A stretch of 64,000 nucleotides of DNA from an uncultured Bacteroidales bacterium (GTDB lineage Bacteria > Bacteroidota > Bacteroidia > Bacteroidales > F082): positions 179,648 through 243,647 of the forward strand of contig ONFO01000007.1 in NCBI GenBank assembly GCA_900317155.1, in the 5' to 3' direction. The notes below the pieces were generated by a model. The model saw only the letters and a list, made by a program, of their open reading frames with translations. It was not told the DNA's origin and ran no database searches. The position numbers were made by a program, and so were the translations under genes. Below, piece after piece: positions 15,144 to 24,044 of the stretch (positions within the stretch are counted from its first letter, which is position 1; each line of letters opens with the position of its first letter).

Positions 15144-17360
15144 TTATTGTCCCGCCGCCTCGCCTCCATTCTTGGCCTCACTCTCCAGCTCGATGTTGCC
15201 GAAACGCAATGTAAAACCAGCGCACACACAAGATGAATTGTATCTCGATGTCTCTGAAACCGTTACTGTTGGGCTATCAATGTAGGTGTCTTGCTTCAAC
15301 AAGCCAAACAAATCGTAGCCGTTGACAAACACCGAAAACTTATGATCGAAGAAATCGGCACGCAGACCGCAGTCAACGGAATAATTGGCACCCTTCTTCC
15401 AAAACAGCGTCTGCGTCGGAGAGTTGTAGTAAGCCGAGGCATGCACTTCCAAACGGTCCCATAGCTTGGTCCAAAGGTTCAAACGAAAACTGTAGCAAAG
15501 CATCTCACTCGGTTCCAATGCATCTTCGGTCTTGATATAAGAGTCATAAAGGTTGGCATAAAACCGCAAATTGAGCATCCCGTTCGGACGATACATCAAG
15601 TTGAACTCACCACCCGCATTATACGACCTGTCTACATTGACCGGCCAGTTGAAAGAGACCACCCTGCCATAATGCTCATGGTAAGCCGCATCAGTTATCT
15701 TGTTGATTTCGTTTTGTTTTCCCTTGTAATAGCCCGTCAAACCTACAGAACCGAAATCGTCCCAATACTTAGTCCAGCTTGCCTCAATGTTGTGGGTGAA
15801 AACTTGTTTCAGCTTAGGATTGCCCGTAGCGTATGATTCCTCATCGAATTTGATAAAAGGACTCAGTTGCTCAGCGTAAGGATTTTGAATTCTCAAAGAA
15901 TAACTCAGCTTGAAGTTGTGCATCGACTGGGTTCGATAAGAGAGGTGCAGCGATGGCAAAGGATAGAAATAATAAGCTGTAGAATCATATTTGGGGGCAT
16001 CTGGATAGACAATACCAGTACGATAATACCTCAAACTTAATGTGGGCTGAACGGTAAAATTACCGAAACGGTGCCGCACCTGGAAATAGCCGCCCACATG
16101 ATGATCGACCTGCCGGAATCGATACGACATTACCGAGTCGTGCACATATACGCCATTGGCCAGGCTGTCCAAGGGACTGCGCTCGTTTTTTCCTTCCCAA
16201 CCAGCATTGATGCCCATGCCAAATTCGCCATTCTTGGAATAAGGTAAATTGTAATCCACACGAGCGTTGATGGGAATGTTGGTTGAGACATAGTCCATCA
16301 CAAATGCCCTTTCATACGGAGACGGCAAGGTGTAAATCTTGTGATAATCAATAGGAATGGCCGAACGGGTGACACTTCCATTCATGCGCAAAGTTAGGTT
16401 ATGTCCTTCTTCGTCAAATTTGTGCTGATAGGTCAACCCACATGGGAAAAAGAGATAGTTTGAATTCGATTTGTTCACGATGGAGTATTTGTATTCGCCC
16501 GATTGCTCAATGTATTCAATGCGTTCGCGCTCCTGTCTAACCTCCGATGGCCCAAATGAATCCCAAAACATGGCATAAAAGGAGAAAGTGTTCATCTTAT
16601 CGGGTGTGTAGGTCAAGTCTAGGTTAAATCCAGGGCTATATGTCGTGTAATTGCTGAACATGCTGCTTTTCAAATGACTGGTCAACAATTGATTACCTTC
16701 TTCATCCACGCCAAACAAGTCTTTATCGGCATGCGCCTCACTCCGACCATGGTACCAATAGGCGTTCGTATAGGCGTTTACTGTCCACTTCTCGTTTTTC
16801 CAAATGTATGAAAGCCATGGCATCACATACGGCTGCGAAGAAGCATTGGCTCCGAAACAAAAGAACTCGTTCCGCTTGATTTTGGCGTTCATCACGATGT
16901 TGATGATGCCATCGGCTTGGGTGGCATAGCGTGCCGAGGGGTTGGTGATGACTTCGATGCGGTCGATGGCGTTGGCGGGCAAGGTCTGGATGTAGGTCTT
17001 GAGATTCTCTTCCGTAAGGTTGGAAGGCTGGTCATTGATCCATATTTCAACAGAAGAAGTCCCGCGCAAAGTGATGTTGCCTTCCACATCGACGCTCACA
17101 CCAGGCGCATTCTGCAAAGCATCGGAGGCCACGCCGCCTTGCACGGTCGGGTCGTCTGAGACTTGGTAGAGTGTCTTCTCGCCTTCGACGGAAAACAATG
17201 GTCTTTCTGCCGTGATGGTCACGCCTTCAAGCAGCAATGTGTCGACCGCCATCTGCAGGCTGTCGGCTTTCGGTTTGACTTCAGGAATTTCGACTTGGGC
17301 AAAGACCGCCACGCTGACCATCGCAAAGGCGGCTGTGAGGAATAGGTTTCTTGTGTTCAT
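15144..17360 (-). CDS. TonB-dependent receptor-like outer-membrane beta-barrel (OMP_b-brl_3)
   Basis: I start at the ATG at 17360, where MNTRNLFLTAAFAMVSVAVFAQ is the signal peptide. The 738-aa product lacks the carboxypeptidase-like domain but has a plug: FSVEGEKTLYQV, GGVASDALQNAPGVSVDVEGN, ITLRGTSSVEIWINDQPSN, NAIDRIEVITNPSARY and DGIINIVMN. A large barrel of the outer-membrane beta-barrel family 3 follows. Such proteins resemble TonB-dependent transporters; the substrate is unknown. The C-terminus ends GGEAAGQ, not an aromatic residue. A -7 box TACTTTTGC is at 17397-17389 on the minus strand. It lies upstream of the membrane-anchored regulator. Confidence 0.82.
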   Translation of the reverse strand: MNTRNLFLTAAFAMVSVAVFAQVEIPEVKPKADSLQMAVDTLLLEGVTITAERPLFSVEGEKTLYQVSDDPTVQGGVASDALQNAPGVSVDVEGNITLRGTSSVEIWINDQPSNLTEENLKTYIQTLPANAIDRIEVITNPSARYATQADGIINIVMNAKIKRNEFFCFGANASSQPYVMPWLSYIWKNEKWTVNAYTNAYWYHGRSEAHADKDLFGVDEEGNQLLTSHLKSSMFSNYTTYSPGFNLDLTYTPDKMNTFSFYAMFWDSFGPSEVRQERERIEYIEQSGEYKYSIVNKSNSNYLFFPCGLTYQHKFDEEGHNLTLRMNGSVTRSAIPIDYHKIYTLPSPYERAFVMDYVSTNIPINARVDYNLPYSKNGEFGMGINAGWEGKNERSPLDSLANGVYVHDSVMSYRFRQVDHHVGGYFQVRHRFGNFTVQPTLSLRYYRTGIVYPDAPKYDSTAYYFYPLPSLHLSYRTQSMHNFKLSYSLRIQNPYAEQLSPFIKFDEESYATGNPKLKQVFTHNIEASWTKYWDDFGSVGLTGYYKGKQNEINKITDAAYHEHYGRVVSFNWPVNVDRSYNAGGEFNLMYRPNGMLNLRFYANLYDSYIKTEDALEPSEMLCYSFRLNLWTKLWDRLEVHASAYYNSPTQTLFWKKGANYSVDCGLRADFFDHKFSVFVNGYDLFGLLKQDTYIDSPTVTVSETSRYNSSCVCAGFTLRFGNIELESEAKNGGEAAGQ

Positions 17361-17410
17361 CGCATGGTACAATTTTAGGTTTGACCATGCAAAAGTATAG
17401 TGAAAAAACA

Positions 17411-17457
17411 GGCTTTCCGCAAGCCTAAGCCTCATGTAGAGACATTTGCGGAAAGCC
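17411..17457 (-). terminator. Hairpin terminator after the lipoprotein phosphoesterase
   Basis: GGCTTTCCGCAA (17411-17422) pairs perfectly with TTGCGGAAAGCC (17446-17457). On the minus strand the stem is followed by TGTTTTTTC, as expected for an intrinsic terminator of the gene ending at 17512. It lies just upstream of the receptor promoter. Confidence 0.6.
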
Positions 17458-17511
17458 CGAAATCAACTATTTGTAATTCAGTGCGTTGAAAAGTGGATGG
17501 TAGAGACCTTT

Positions 17512-18420
17512 TTACTCCATCTCCAGCTCTTCATACTCATATCTGACCTTCTCCCCGACCGTCAGCACCAAATAACTCGGCTTTCCGCCATCGTTGAGGT
17601 TGTCAGTCATCACATACTGCACGCCGCCGAACTGACGTTGCTCGCGCATGTGGAAGTGACCCATTATAACCATATCGACATTGTTGCGACTCATCAGGTC
17701 CATGAAGGCGTATTGCTCGTCTTGTGGTAAGTTGGCAGCAGGTGTAGTGGTGTAGTTGTACGAGGTGCGGAACAACCAGTTGTGACTGATGACGAAGCAG
17801 TGACGATAGTCCTTGCGATGCGAGAGCTTCTCCTCCAGCCATTCCAGCTGGCGTTTACCATGGGTGCCATTGCCTGAATCAAGGAAGATATAAAGGTCTT
17901 TGAATCCACCTACGGTTTTGACTGTCACGGTATACGTCGAAGTGTGGAAATACTGTTTGTAGAATTTGGCACAATCATAGTACAAATCGTGATTGCCTAA
18001 AACAGGGAAGCAAGGGTCGTTCTTGACCTGGGTCTCAGCATTGAAACGCATGGAGGAATCGGCTCTTCTGTAACCAGCCTCTCCGCTTTGGTTGGCTAAG
18101 TCGCCCACGAGGAGGGAGAAAATCGCCTTCTGGTCGTTACGTTCAATGGTGACGTACTTGTACAAACGGTCTTTAGGCCCTTGCAATTCGAAGCCGTCTC
18201 GGTCAGAATAGTGTGAGTCGGAAGTGGAATAGATGCAATACTCGTCAGGAACGTTCTCGATGACGGGTTCACTGTTTTGGGCGTTGTAGTCGAGCCAGTC
18301 GGCCACGCGTTCCTCGGTGTCGCTGCGGTTGACGACCATTCCGGCAATGTCAAGACGGTCACAGCCAGTGGCAAAAATAGCGGCTGCTGCAAATAATAAT
18401 ATAAGGTGTGTCTTTTTCAT
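17512..18420 (-). CDS. Lipoprotein calcineurin-like metallophosphoesterase
   Basis: The 302-residue protein begins MKKTHLILLFAAAAIFATGC, a lipoprotein signal with Cys at 20. Metallophosphoesterase motifs appear in order: STSDSHYSD (D-x-H), LLVGDLANQ (GD), LGNHDLYY (GNHD), CFVISHNW (H) and IMGHFHMR (GHxH). It should hydrolyse phosphoesters in the periplasm or on the cell surface with a two-metal centre; the substrate is not evident. A hairpin terminator follows at 17411-17457. The neighbouring barrel gene upstream is on the same strand with an 80-bp gap. Confidence 0.85.
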   Translation of the reverse strand: MKKTHLILLFAAAAIFATGCDRLDIAGMVVNRSDTEERVADWLDYNAQNSEPVIENVPDEYCIYSTSDSHYSDRDGFELQGPKDRLYKYVTIERNDQKAIFSLLVGDLANQSGEAGYRRADSSMRFNAETQVKNDPCFPVLGNHDLYYDCAKFYKQYFHTSTYTVTVKTVGGFKDLYIFLDSGNGTHGKRQLEWLEEKLSHRKDYRHCFVISHNWLFRTSYNYTTTPAANLPQDEQYAFMDLMSRNNVDMVIMGHFHMREQRQFGGVQYVMTDNLNDGGKPSYLVLTVGEKVRYEYEELEME

Positions 18421-18500
18421 TTTATCAAGAATTAGTGAATTTGAGAAATCGAATTTCTGTCTGAATTATATGGAATTAGAGACAAAATCGCTTTGCGATT

Positions 18501-19193
18501 TTAGGGTTTCCAAATGAGGCCGACGTTTCCAAACCAGCCATTATACTGTGCTGTCAAATTAAGCACGCCACAAGGATGTAATCCTGTCTCAGCAGTCAAA
18601 CGTAGGCCGTTGCCGAAATCATAATAGCCGTTCACGCTATAGAAAAACAATGTAAAACGTTCGATGACGAAGTCACGGTAATTCGAGACGCGGGCACCCA
18701 CATTCCAAGGATGCTCCTGGTCAAAGAGGTTGCCCTCCACACAGAAAGTGACATTCATCGGCTCCAACACCGCATCCATGCCGCCATTCTTGCGCAGCGG
18801 AATGGGTGCCGTATAACGGTTAGTCAAACCCAATTGGAAGTTGAAGTGACGGTTGCGCCAGCCCAAGTCCAGTACTCCATTGAACTCCTGCAAGTTGTAG
18901 TTGGGGAACAAACGATAGAGATAGCGGTTCTCTAAGTAAAGCGTACCGCTTTCTGCTTGCAGCAGTTTGGTTTGCCATTGAAGGTTGATGGCATGACGGT
19001 TCATTGTCGTGCCTTGATAGCCAAAACCGATGTTGAAGTTTTCAGCCAATTGACAATCAGCCTTCAAGGCCAATGAGGCACTGCTGCCTGAGGTACGTGT
19101 GTAGTCGTACTCCCCGTAAGTTTGCAAAGTCCACTGTGCCTTTGCAGCGAAGGCAATGAACAGCAGACCAAGAGTAAAAAGGATTCTCTTCAT
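18501..19193 (-). CDS. Small outer-membrane beta-barrel protein, family unrecognised
   Basis: The 230-residue protein has a signal peptide (MKRILFTLGLLFIAFAAKAQ) and then alternating strands (WTLQTYGEYDYTRT, LALKADCQLAENFNIGFGYQ, LYLENRYLYRLFP). It ends YNGWFGNVGLIWKP. The pattern is that of an 8-12-strand outer-membrane barrel, but I recognise no specific family. On the minus strand a -7 box TACTTTTGC (19219-19211) with a TTG 21 bp upstream (19243-19241) forms its promoter. The stop overlaps a short AAAATCGC/GCGATTTT hairpin (18484-18502). Confidence 0.65.
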   Translation of the reverse strand: MKRILFTLGLLFIAFAAKAQWTLQTYGEYDYTRTSGSSASLALKADCQLAENFNIGFGYQGTTMNRHAINLQWQTKLLQAESGTLYLENRYLYRLFPNYNLQEFNGVLDLGWRNRHFNFQLGLTNRYTAPIPLRKNGGMDAVLEPMNVTFCVEGNLFDQEHPWNVGARVSNYRDFVIERFTLFFYSVNGYYDFGNGLRLTAETGLHPCGVLNLTAQYNGWFGNVGLIWKP

Positions 19194-19210
19194 AGTTTCA
19201 AAAATTTGTG

Positions 19211-19243
19211 CAAAAGTACAGAAAAGTCAAAAACAAATCCAAT
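19211..19243 (-). promoter_or_regulatory. Promoter for the small barrel gene
   Basis: On the minus strand TTG at 19243-19241 is followed after 21 bp by TACTTTTGC at 19219-19211, 18 bp upstream of the start at 19193. The plus strand carries a TATTTTTG box near 19260-19267 for the divergent T9SS cargo gene. Confidence 0.45.
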
Positions 19244-19292
19244 GTGTGCTTCTTTTTCCTATTTTTGAAACCTTATCAAAATCATTTCACCT

Positions 19293-20612
19293 ATGAAACA
19301 AGTTTATAGAAGCATTTTTACATTATTTATTTTCAGTATTTTAAGTCAGAATCTTTCAGCTCAATACGGCACTCAGTTTGAAAATCGTGGCTTTGAGCAA
19401 TGGACATCACGTGGCGTAAACGCAGAATCCGAACCTGTGCACTGGCATTCAGGTGGAACTGCAACGGGTGATTATTCGGGACTCGTCTCCAGCCAAATTG
19501 AGCAGTCCTCACAGACCAGACCTGGGTCAACGGGAGTAATAAGCATCAGAGTTTTCCCAAAAGACATGTTTTTTGTCACGGCTAACGGCAATCTCACCAA
19601 TGGAAGAATGAATGCAGGAAGCATGTCGCCCGATGGTTCCGACAATTACAACTATACCCAACGTTCCAACAACGTATTCAACACCCCCATTACAACAATG
19701 CCCGATTCTTTGTCGGCTTGGGTTTGCTTCCGTAGTAACAGCACTACCGACAAAGCGCTGTTCAATTCTGTTATCCATGGCGATGCCGACTATAGATTAT
19801 TGGCAAGCGGTGGTGGCGATCCATCCAATATGCTTGTGGCCACTGCATCTGAGGCCTTTACTCGTACCGCCGGAGCAAATGCTTCCCTTAGCTGGAAAAG
19901 GCTGAGTATTCCGTATCAAAAAAATGGTTCTTGTACCGATGTGCGATACATACTTCTTAGCGTTTCAACCAATCAAACCCCGGGTAGTGGCAGTTCGGAG
20001 GATGACCTTTATATTGATGACATCTTGTTGATTTACAATCCCTCACTAAAGTTGGAACAGCTATCAAGCAACCATTTTTTCACGAATACTGTCATCGGTA
20101 TTCCCTTTACATTGACTGGAACAATGTCGGCTGATAATCTTAATTCCAGCCCTAACCGTGTCATCGCCCAGCTTTCAGATGTAAATGGTAGTTTCGACAA
20201 TCCTACGGAATTGGGAAGCCTTACGACAAATACAAGCGGCACGATCTGGGCTACTGTTCCCGATGTTCCTGAAAGCCAACACTACCGCATCCGCGTGGTT
20301 TCAACCAACTATCCTATGATAGGCGAGAACATCCAAGAAGTCAGTATTGAAGAAGGCAATGACGTGGAGGAGTTTGTTGCTACAAGTAAAGTTTATCCCA
20401 ATCCTTTTAATACCGAGATTAACATTTCGGCAGATAGAGATGTCAAAAACATCACAGTATTTGATGTCTATGGTCGTCTTGTAATGGAACAACAGGTTAG
20501 TGGGACGCAACTTACAATCGACCTCTGTGAATTAAGTGCAGGTACTTATCTTTTGAAATTGGATTATGGTGACAGCACCAGCGTACACCGTATCGTCAGG
20601 CTGGCACACTAA
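19293..20612 (+). CDS. PCMD-like secreted protein with T9SS type A sorting domain
   Basis: The 439-residue product has a signal peptide (MKQVYRSIFTLFIFSILSQN, then LSAQ). An N-terminal beta-sandwich follows, beginning FENRGFEQW with EPVHWHSGGTATGDYSGLV and later DDLYIDDILLIYNP. This resembles PCMD (putative carbohydrate metabolism) domains in Bacteroidota secreted proteins. An Ig-like linker (about 250-350) precedes the C-terminal sorting domain: VYPNPFNTEINI, ITVFDVYGRLVMEQ, LSAGTYLLKL. The protein should be exported by the T9SS and attached to the surface; carbohydrate binding is only inferred. It is divergent from the small barrel gene and converges on sodB across a bidirectional terminator. 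Confidence 0.75.
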   Translation: MKQVYRSIFTLFIFSILSQNLSAQYGTQFENRGFEQWTSRGVNAESEPVHWHSGGTATGDYSGLVSSQIEQSSQTRPGSTGVISIRVFPKDMFFVTANGNLTNGRMNAGSMSPDGSDNYNYTQRSNNVFNTPITTMPDSLSAWVCFRSNSTTDKALFNSVIHGDADYRLLASGGGDPSNMLVATASEAFTRTAGANASLSWKRLSIPYQKNGSCTDVRYILLSVSTNQTPGSGSSEDDLYIDDILLIYNPSLKLEQLSSNHFFTNTVIGIPFTLTGTMSADNLNSSPNRVIAQLSDVNGSFDNPTELGSLTTNTSGTIWATVPDVPESQHYRIRVVSTNYPMIGENIQEVSIEEGNDVEEFVATSKVYPNPFNTEINISADRDVKNITVFDVYGRLVMEQQVSGTQLTIDLCELSAGTYLLKLDYGDSTSVHRIVRLAH

Positions 20613-20630
20613 CATGTTCAAACAAAACAA

Positions 20631-20671
20631 AAAGATTGCGGCAAGAGGTTTCTTACCGCAATCTTTGTTTT
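20631..20671. terminator. Bidirectional terminator between T9SS cargo gene and sodB
   Basis: AAAGATTGCGG (20631-20641) pairs with CCGCAATCTTT (20656-20666). A/T tracts lie on both sides: AACAAAACAA before, GTTTTT after. It can end transcription of both convergent genes. Confidence 0.75.
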
Positions 20672-20687
20672 TGGAAATGATCCAGTT

Positions 20688-21266
20688 TTACAATCGCTCG
20701 TTAACCACGTCCCAATTGATGATTTGCCACAAGGCATTCAGATGGTCGGGACGGCGATTCTGATAGTCAATGTAATAAGCGTGTTCCCACACATCGAAGG
20801 TCAGCAAAGGCTTGAAACCGCGTTGAACAGGATTGCCGGCATTGGTCTCTTGGGTGATTTGGAGTTTTCCTTCCTTGTCGACAGAGAGCCACACCCATCC
20901 TGAGCCGAACAAGGTAGCACCTTTCTTCGTGAACTCCTCTTTGAAAAGATCGAAGCTTCCAAATTGTTTTTCAATCAGTTCAGCTATCTTTCCTGTAGGT
21001 TTGTTGTCGGCTTTAGGAGCACGGAATTGAGTGAAATAAAGATTGTGGTTCAGAATCTGGCCGGCATTGTTGAAAACGCCACCGTCGGCAGTCTTCACGA
21101 TTTCCTCCAAAGGCATCTCTTCGTATTTCGTACCTTCGATTAGGCCGTTGAGGTTGTTGACATACGCGTTCAGGTGTTTGCCGTGATGGAAGCCCAAAGT
21201 TTCCTTGCTGATGATAGGCTCTAATGCATTTGCCTCGTAGGGCAATTTAATGAGTTCGTATTTCAT
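20688..21266 (-). CDS. sodB: Superoxide dismutase (Fe/Mn family)
   Basis: The 192-residue cytoplasmic enzyme converts superoxide to oxygen and hydrogen peroxide. Metal ligands are H27 (FHHGKH), H74 (NNAGQILNHNLYF), D158 and H162 (FDVWEHAYYIDYQNRRPDHL). The glycine-rich GSGWVWLS segment and full length match FeSOD/cambialistic SODs of Bacteroidales, including the NAGQILNHN active-site stretch with Gln70. Whether it uses Fe, Mn or either metal cannot be settled from sequence. A -7 box TATTTTTGC lies at 21301-21293 on the minus strand, partly overlapping the terminator of rpoD. Confidence 0.96.
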   Translation of the reverse strand: MKYELIKLPYEANALEPIISKETLGFHHGKHLNAYVNNLNGLIEGTKYEEMPLEEIVKTADGGVFNNAGQILNHNLYFTQFRAPKADNKPTGKIAELIEKQFGSFDLFKEEFTKKGATLFGSGWVWLSVDKEGKLQITQETNAGNPVQRGFKPLLTFDVWEHAYYIDYQNRRPDHLNALWQIINWDVVNERL

Positions 21267-21302
21267 ATTGTTGTGATTAGTTGTTCATGGTTGCAAAAAT
21301 AG

Positions 21303-21340
21303 AAAAAAGTGGGATTCCGAAGCAGGAATCCCACTTTTTT
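21303..21340 (-). terminator. Terminator of the primary sigma factor gene
   Basis: AAAAAAGTGGGATTCC (21303-21318) and GGAATCCCACTTTTTT (21325-21340) form a perfect 16-bp stem with a 6-base loop. Its end overlaps the rpoD stop codon at 21340-21342. It insulates rpoD from sodB. Confidence 0.85.
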
Positions 21341-22206
21341 CATTGATTCATATACATCTGATAGAGCGGAGAATCCGGCTCGCTCTTCAAGCGTTTCAAA
21401 GCACGATCACGAAGCTGACGGGTACGCTCACGCGAGATGTCAAGTTTCATGGCAATCTCCTCCAAAGAATACTCTCGAGAGGTGCCCAATCCGAAATACA
21501 TGCTGATGATAGTGCGTTCCTTCTCGTTCAACATGTCGAGTGACTTGCGGATGGCCTTGCTGGTCGATTCTTGCTCCACAGCCGCATCCGTCTTCACTTC
21601 ATCCTCTGCAACAAAGACATCCAAGAAGTTGGTATCATCTTCATCGTCGAGTGGTGCGTCGGTCGAAACGGCTCGGGAGTTCAGACTCATCAACTGATCC
21701 ACCTTGTCCTCAGGCATACCAAGTTCATCGGCAATCTCCTTGATGGTGGGACGACGTTCTAGTTTCTGCTCCAACAGCGATACGGCCTTTTTCACCTTTG
21801 CCAAGGCACCCACCTGGTTCATGGGAAGACGGATGATACGCGCCTGCTCAGCTACAGCCTGCAGGATGCTCTGACGAATCCACCACACGGCATACGAGAT
21901 GAACTTAAATCCACGTGTCTCGTCGAAACGCTGTGCGGCTTTCACCAAACCAAGGTTTCCTTCATTAATGAGGTCTTGCAAGCTAAGACCTTGGTTCTGA
22001 TACTGTTTGGCTACGGAAACCACAAAACGCAGGTTAGCCCTGACCAATTTATCCAATGCAGCCTGATCGCCAGCCTTGATGCGTTGTGCAAGCTCCACCT
22101 CCTCATCGGTGGTCAGTAACGCCTCCTTCGCAATATCAGCGAGGTACTTGTCCAAAGTCCCCGCATTGCGGTTTGTAATCTGTTTCGAAATTTTCAGTTG
22201 TCTCAT
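21340..22206 (-). CDS. rpoD: RNA polymerase primary sigma factor (sigma-70 family)
   Basis: The 288-residue protein is the compact Bacteroidota housekeeping sigma. It lacks region 1.1 and opens with ITNRNAGTLDKYLADIAKE (region 1.2). It continues with region 2 (RANLRFVVSVAKQYQNQGL, DLINEGNLGLVKAAQRFDE, FKFISYAVWWIRQSILQAV), region 3 (RIIRLPMNQVGALAKV) and region 4 (EKERTIISMYFGLGTSREYS, LEEIAMKLDISRERTRQLRD). It recognises the TTTG/TAnnTTTG promoters seen throughout this window. A perfect hairpin terminator overlaps its stop. The leader contains a short AACAATTAAACAATTAAA repeat tract. Confidence 0.96.
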   Translation of the reverse strand: MRQLKISKQITNRNAGTLDKYLADIAKEALLTTDEEVELAQRIKAGDQAALDKLVRANLRFVVSVAKQYQNQGLSLQDLINEGNLGLVKAAQRFDETRGFKFISYAVWWIRQSILQAVAEQARIIRLPMNQVGALAKVKKAVSLLEQKLERRPTIKEIADELGMPEDKVDQLMSLNSRAVSTDAPLDDEDDTNFLDVFVAEDEVKTDAAVEQESTSKAIRKSLDMLNEKERTIISMYFGLGTSREYSLEEIAMKLDISRERTRQLRDRALKRLKSEPDSPLYQMYMNQ

Positions 22207-22402
22207 TTCTTCTTAATCTTTAATTGTTTAATTGTTTCAAATTCAATATCTTACTCTTCATAGCTCTCTCCACAATTTTTTTGCATAATCCGTTCATCAA
22301 GGGAGGCAACCAAAGGCTGTCTCCCTGAATCACGATGGTTTTTATTATCAAAAACCGTACCGAAGTTTTTGATTTTCAGAAAATTCTTTCTTGACGCAAA
22401 AA

Positions 22403-23875
22403 TTATTTGCTGTAGTAGAAGGTCGCATTCATGCCATTGGGATAGACTCCCTCAATGGTGGTGCGGCGTGAGCGGCTGCTCTTTTGGGCGTTCTCCAAAT
22501 CGGACTTGCTGTTGACAGTGATGCCGTTCACCTTGGTGATGACGAAGTCGACCGGCACACCTGAGTTCATGAACCGTCCTTGACGGATCTCAACAATTTT
22601 CAAACCGCTTTGGATGTCCAGTCGGCTCATGTCGTTTTGGTTGATTGGCTGAAGCATGAGGCCGAACTCTGAATTGAAGAAACTGTCACCTTTCTTGACG
22701 ACATCAACATTACCGGCTTCATTAAGTAATGTCAGTTCATAACGGTGATGGCTGCCATTGCGATTCACTTCCACTTCCACTTTGTCGCCAGGGCGGTATT
22801 GTCCTATGCTTTCCTTGAGTTGTGTGGTAGTGTTCACTTTTTTGCCTGCGATGGCGGTAATCACATCACCAGACTTCATGCCTGCCAGTTTGGCAGCACC
22901 ACCTTCAGTGACCTCTGCAACATATACACCTTCTATGTTTTCCAAGCCTTCTTTTTCGGCTAACTCTTGGGTAAGTTCTGCAATCTGCACACCGAGATAA
23001 CCACGCTGAGCGGTACCATAAAGAAGCAGGTCGTCAACCACTTTACGAACAATGTTGGATGGGATAGCGAATGAATAACCTTCGTAAGATCCTGTATGCG
23101 ATGCAATTGCCGCATTGATTCCAACCAATTCGCCCTTTGTGTTCACCAAAGCGCCACCACTATTACCGGGATTGACAGCAGCATCAGTCTGAATAAAAGA
23201 TTCCACAGAGGTACCTTCACCCAAAATGCTAAGGTTACGTGCCTTAGCACTCACAATACCCGCAGTGACAGTGGAAGTCAGGTTGAAAGGATTACCAACG
23301 GCAAGCACCCATTCACCAATGCGAACATTGTCGGAGTCACCAAAGGTAAGGTATTCCAAATCCGAAGCATCCACCTTAATCAAAGCCAAGTCGGTGGTCG
23401 GGTCAGTACCAATAATAGTAGCCGTTTTCTTCACCTTATTATTAAAGGTAACCTCCACTTCATCGGCACCTTCAACAACGTGGTTATTGGTGACGATATA
23501 TCCATCGGGGGTTAAAACGACACCCGAACCGTAAGCCACCATTGTATTGTTGCGCGTTTGGCCAGGGTAGCCATAGAGTTGTCCGAGCAAGGCTCCGAAG
23601 AAGTCGTTATACGTGGTGCTTTGTCTTACCACTTTAGTCATGATATGGACCACTGCATCGACACTACGCTCGGCAGCGTCAACGAAGTCTGGTGTGCTTT
23701 CGGTCGGGATGAAAGCCGCCCGCTGCACTTGAGCTTGCTGAACCTGCTCAATTTCAGTGGCAGGCTTCTGCTGTTCTGTCAGGTTCTCGCTTTGGTTAGC
23801 GTTTTTCGATGAATTCACACACGATGTCGCCATCAACAGTCCGGCGAGCATCAAAGACATACTCACTTTTCTCAT
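22403..23875 (-). CDS. HtrA/DegP-like serine protease, possible lipoprotein
   Basis: The 490-residue Do-family protease has a trypsin-like domain with triad His (TNNHVVEG, about 132), Asp (TTDLALIK, about 161) and Ser (NPGNSGGALVN, about 240). Two PDZ domains follow: about 290-370 (GYLGVQIAEL, GVYVAEVTEGGAAKLAGMKS) and a weaker one at about 400-490 (GLKIVEIRQGRFMNSGVPV). It degrades or refolds damaged envelope proteins. The N-terminus MRKVSMSLMLAGLLMATSC followed by a Ser/Asn/Gln-rich linker looks like a lipoprotein signal, so it may be membrane-tethered. It is transcribed toward rpoD but separated from it by 196 bp of A/T-rich sequence with weak hairpins. Confidence 0.92.
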   Translation of the reverse strand: MRKVSMSLMLAGLLMATSCVNSSKNANQSENLTEQQKPATEIEQVQQAQVQRAAFIPTESTPDFVDAAERSVDAVVHIMTKVVRQSTTYNDFFGALLGQLYGYPGQTRNNTMVAYGSGVVLTPDGYIVTNNHVVEGADEVEVTFNNKVKKTATIIGTDPTTDLALIKVDASDLEYLTFGDSDNVRIGEWVLAVGNPFNLTSTVTAGIVSAKARNLSILGEGTSVESFIQTDAAVNPGNSGGALVNTKGELVGINAAIASHTGSYEGYSFAIPSNIVRKVVDDLLLYGTAQRGYLGVQIAELTQELAEKEGLENIEGVYVAEVTEGGAAKLAGMKSGDVITAIAGKKVNTTTQLKESIGQYRPGDKVEVEVNRNGSHHRYELTLLNEAGNVDVVKKGDSFFNSEFGLMLQPINQNDMSRLDIQSGLKIVEIRQGRFMNSGVPVDFVITKVNGITVNSKSDLENAQKSSRSRRTTIEGVYPNGMNATFYYSK

Positions 23876-24044
23876 CTTGTCTCAATTTATTGGTTTCTTT
23901 TTCTTTTTATATTCTCATTAATGCTTTTTTTCAACCTTTATTGCACTGAAAAGTGTATTTTTGTCGAAAATTTAGCGGGTAGAGGTTATCAAATTATGTG
24001 CCAACCTAAACGTAAAGTATAGATTTTCACGAATTAATACAGCC

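Noticed and set aside
18484-18502. AAAATCGC/GCGATTTT hairpin as a firm terminator of the small barrel gene
   Set aside because: On the minus strand only a short ATTTTG follows the stem and the stop codon overlaps it, so I did not list it as a separate terminator.
22300-22360. Riboswitch or structured RNA upstream of rpoD
   Set aside because: There are two weak stems (AGGGAG/CTCCCT and GGTTTTT/AAAAACC) but no recognisable aptamer, and the HtrA gene ends just beyond.
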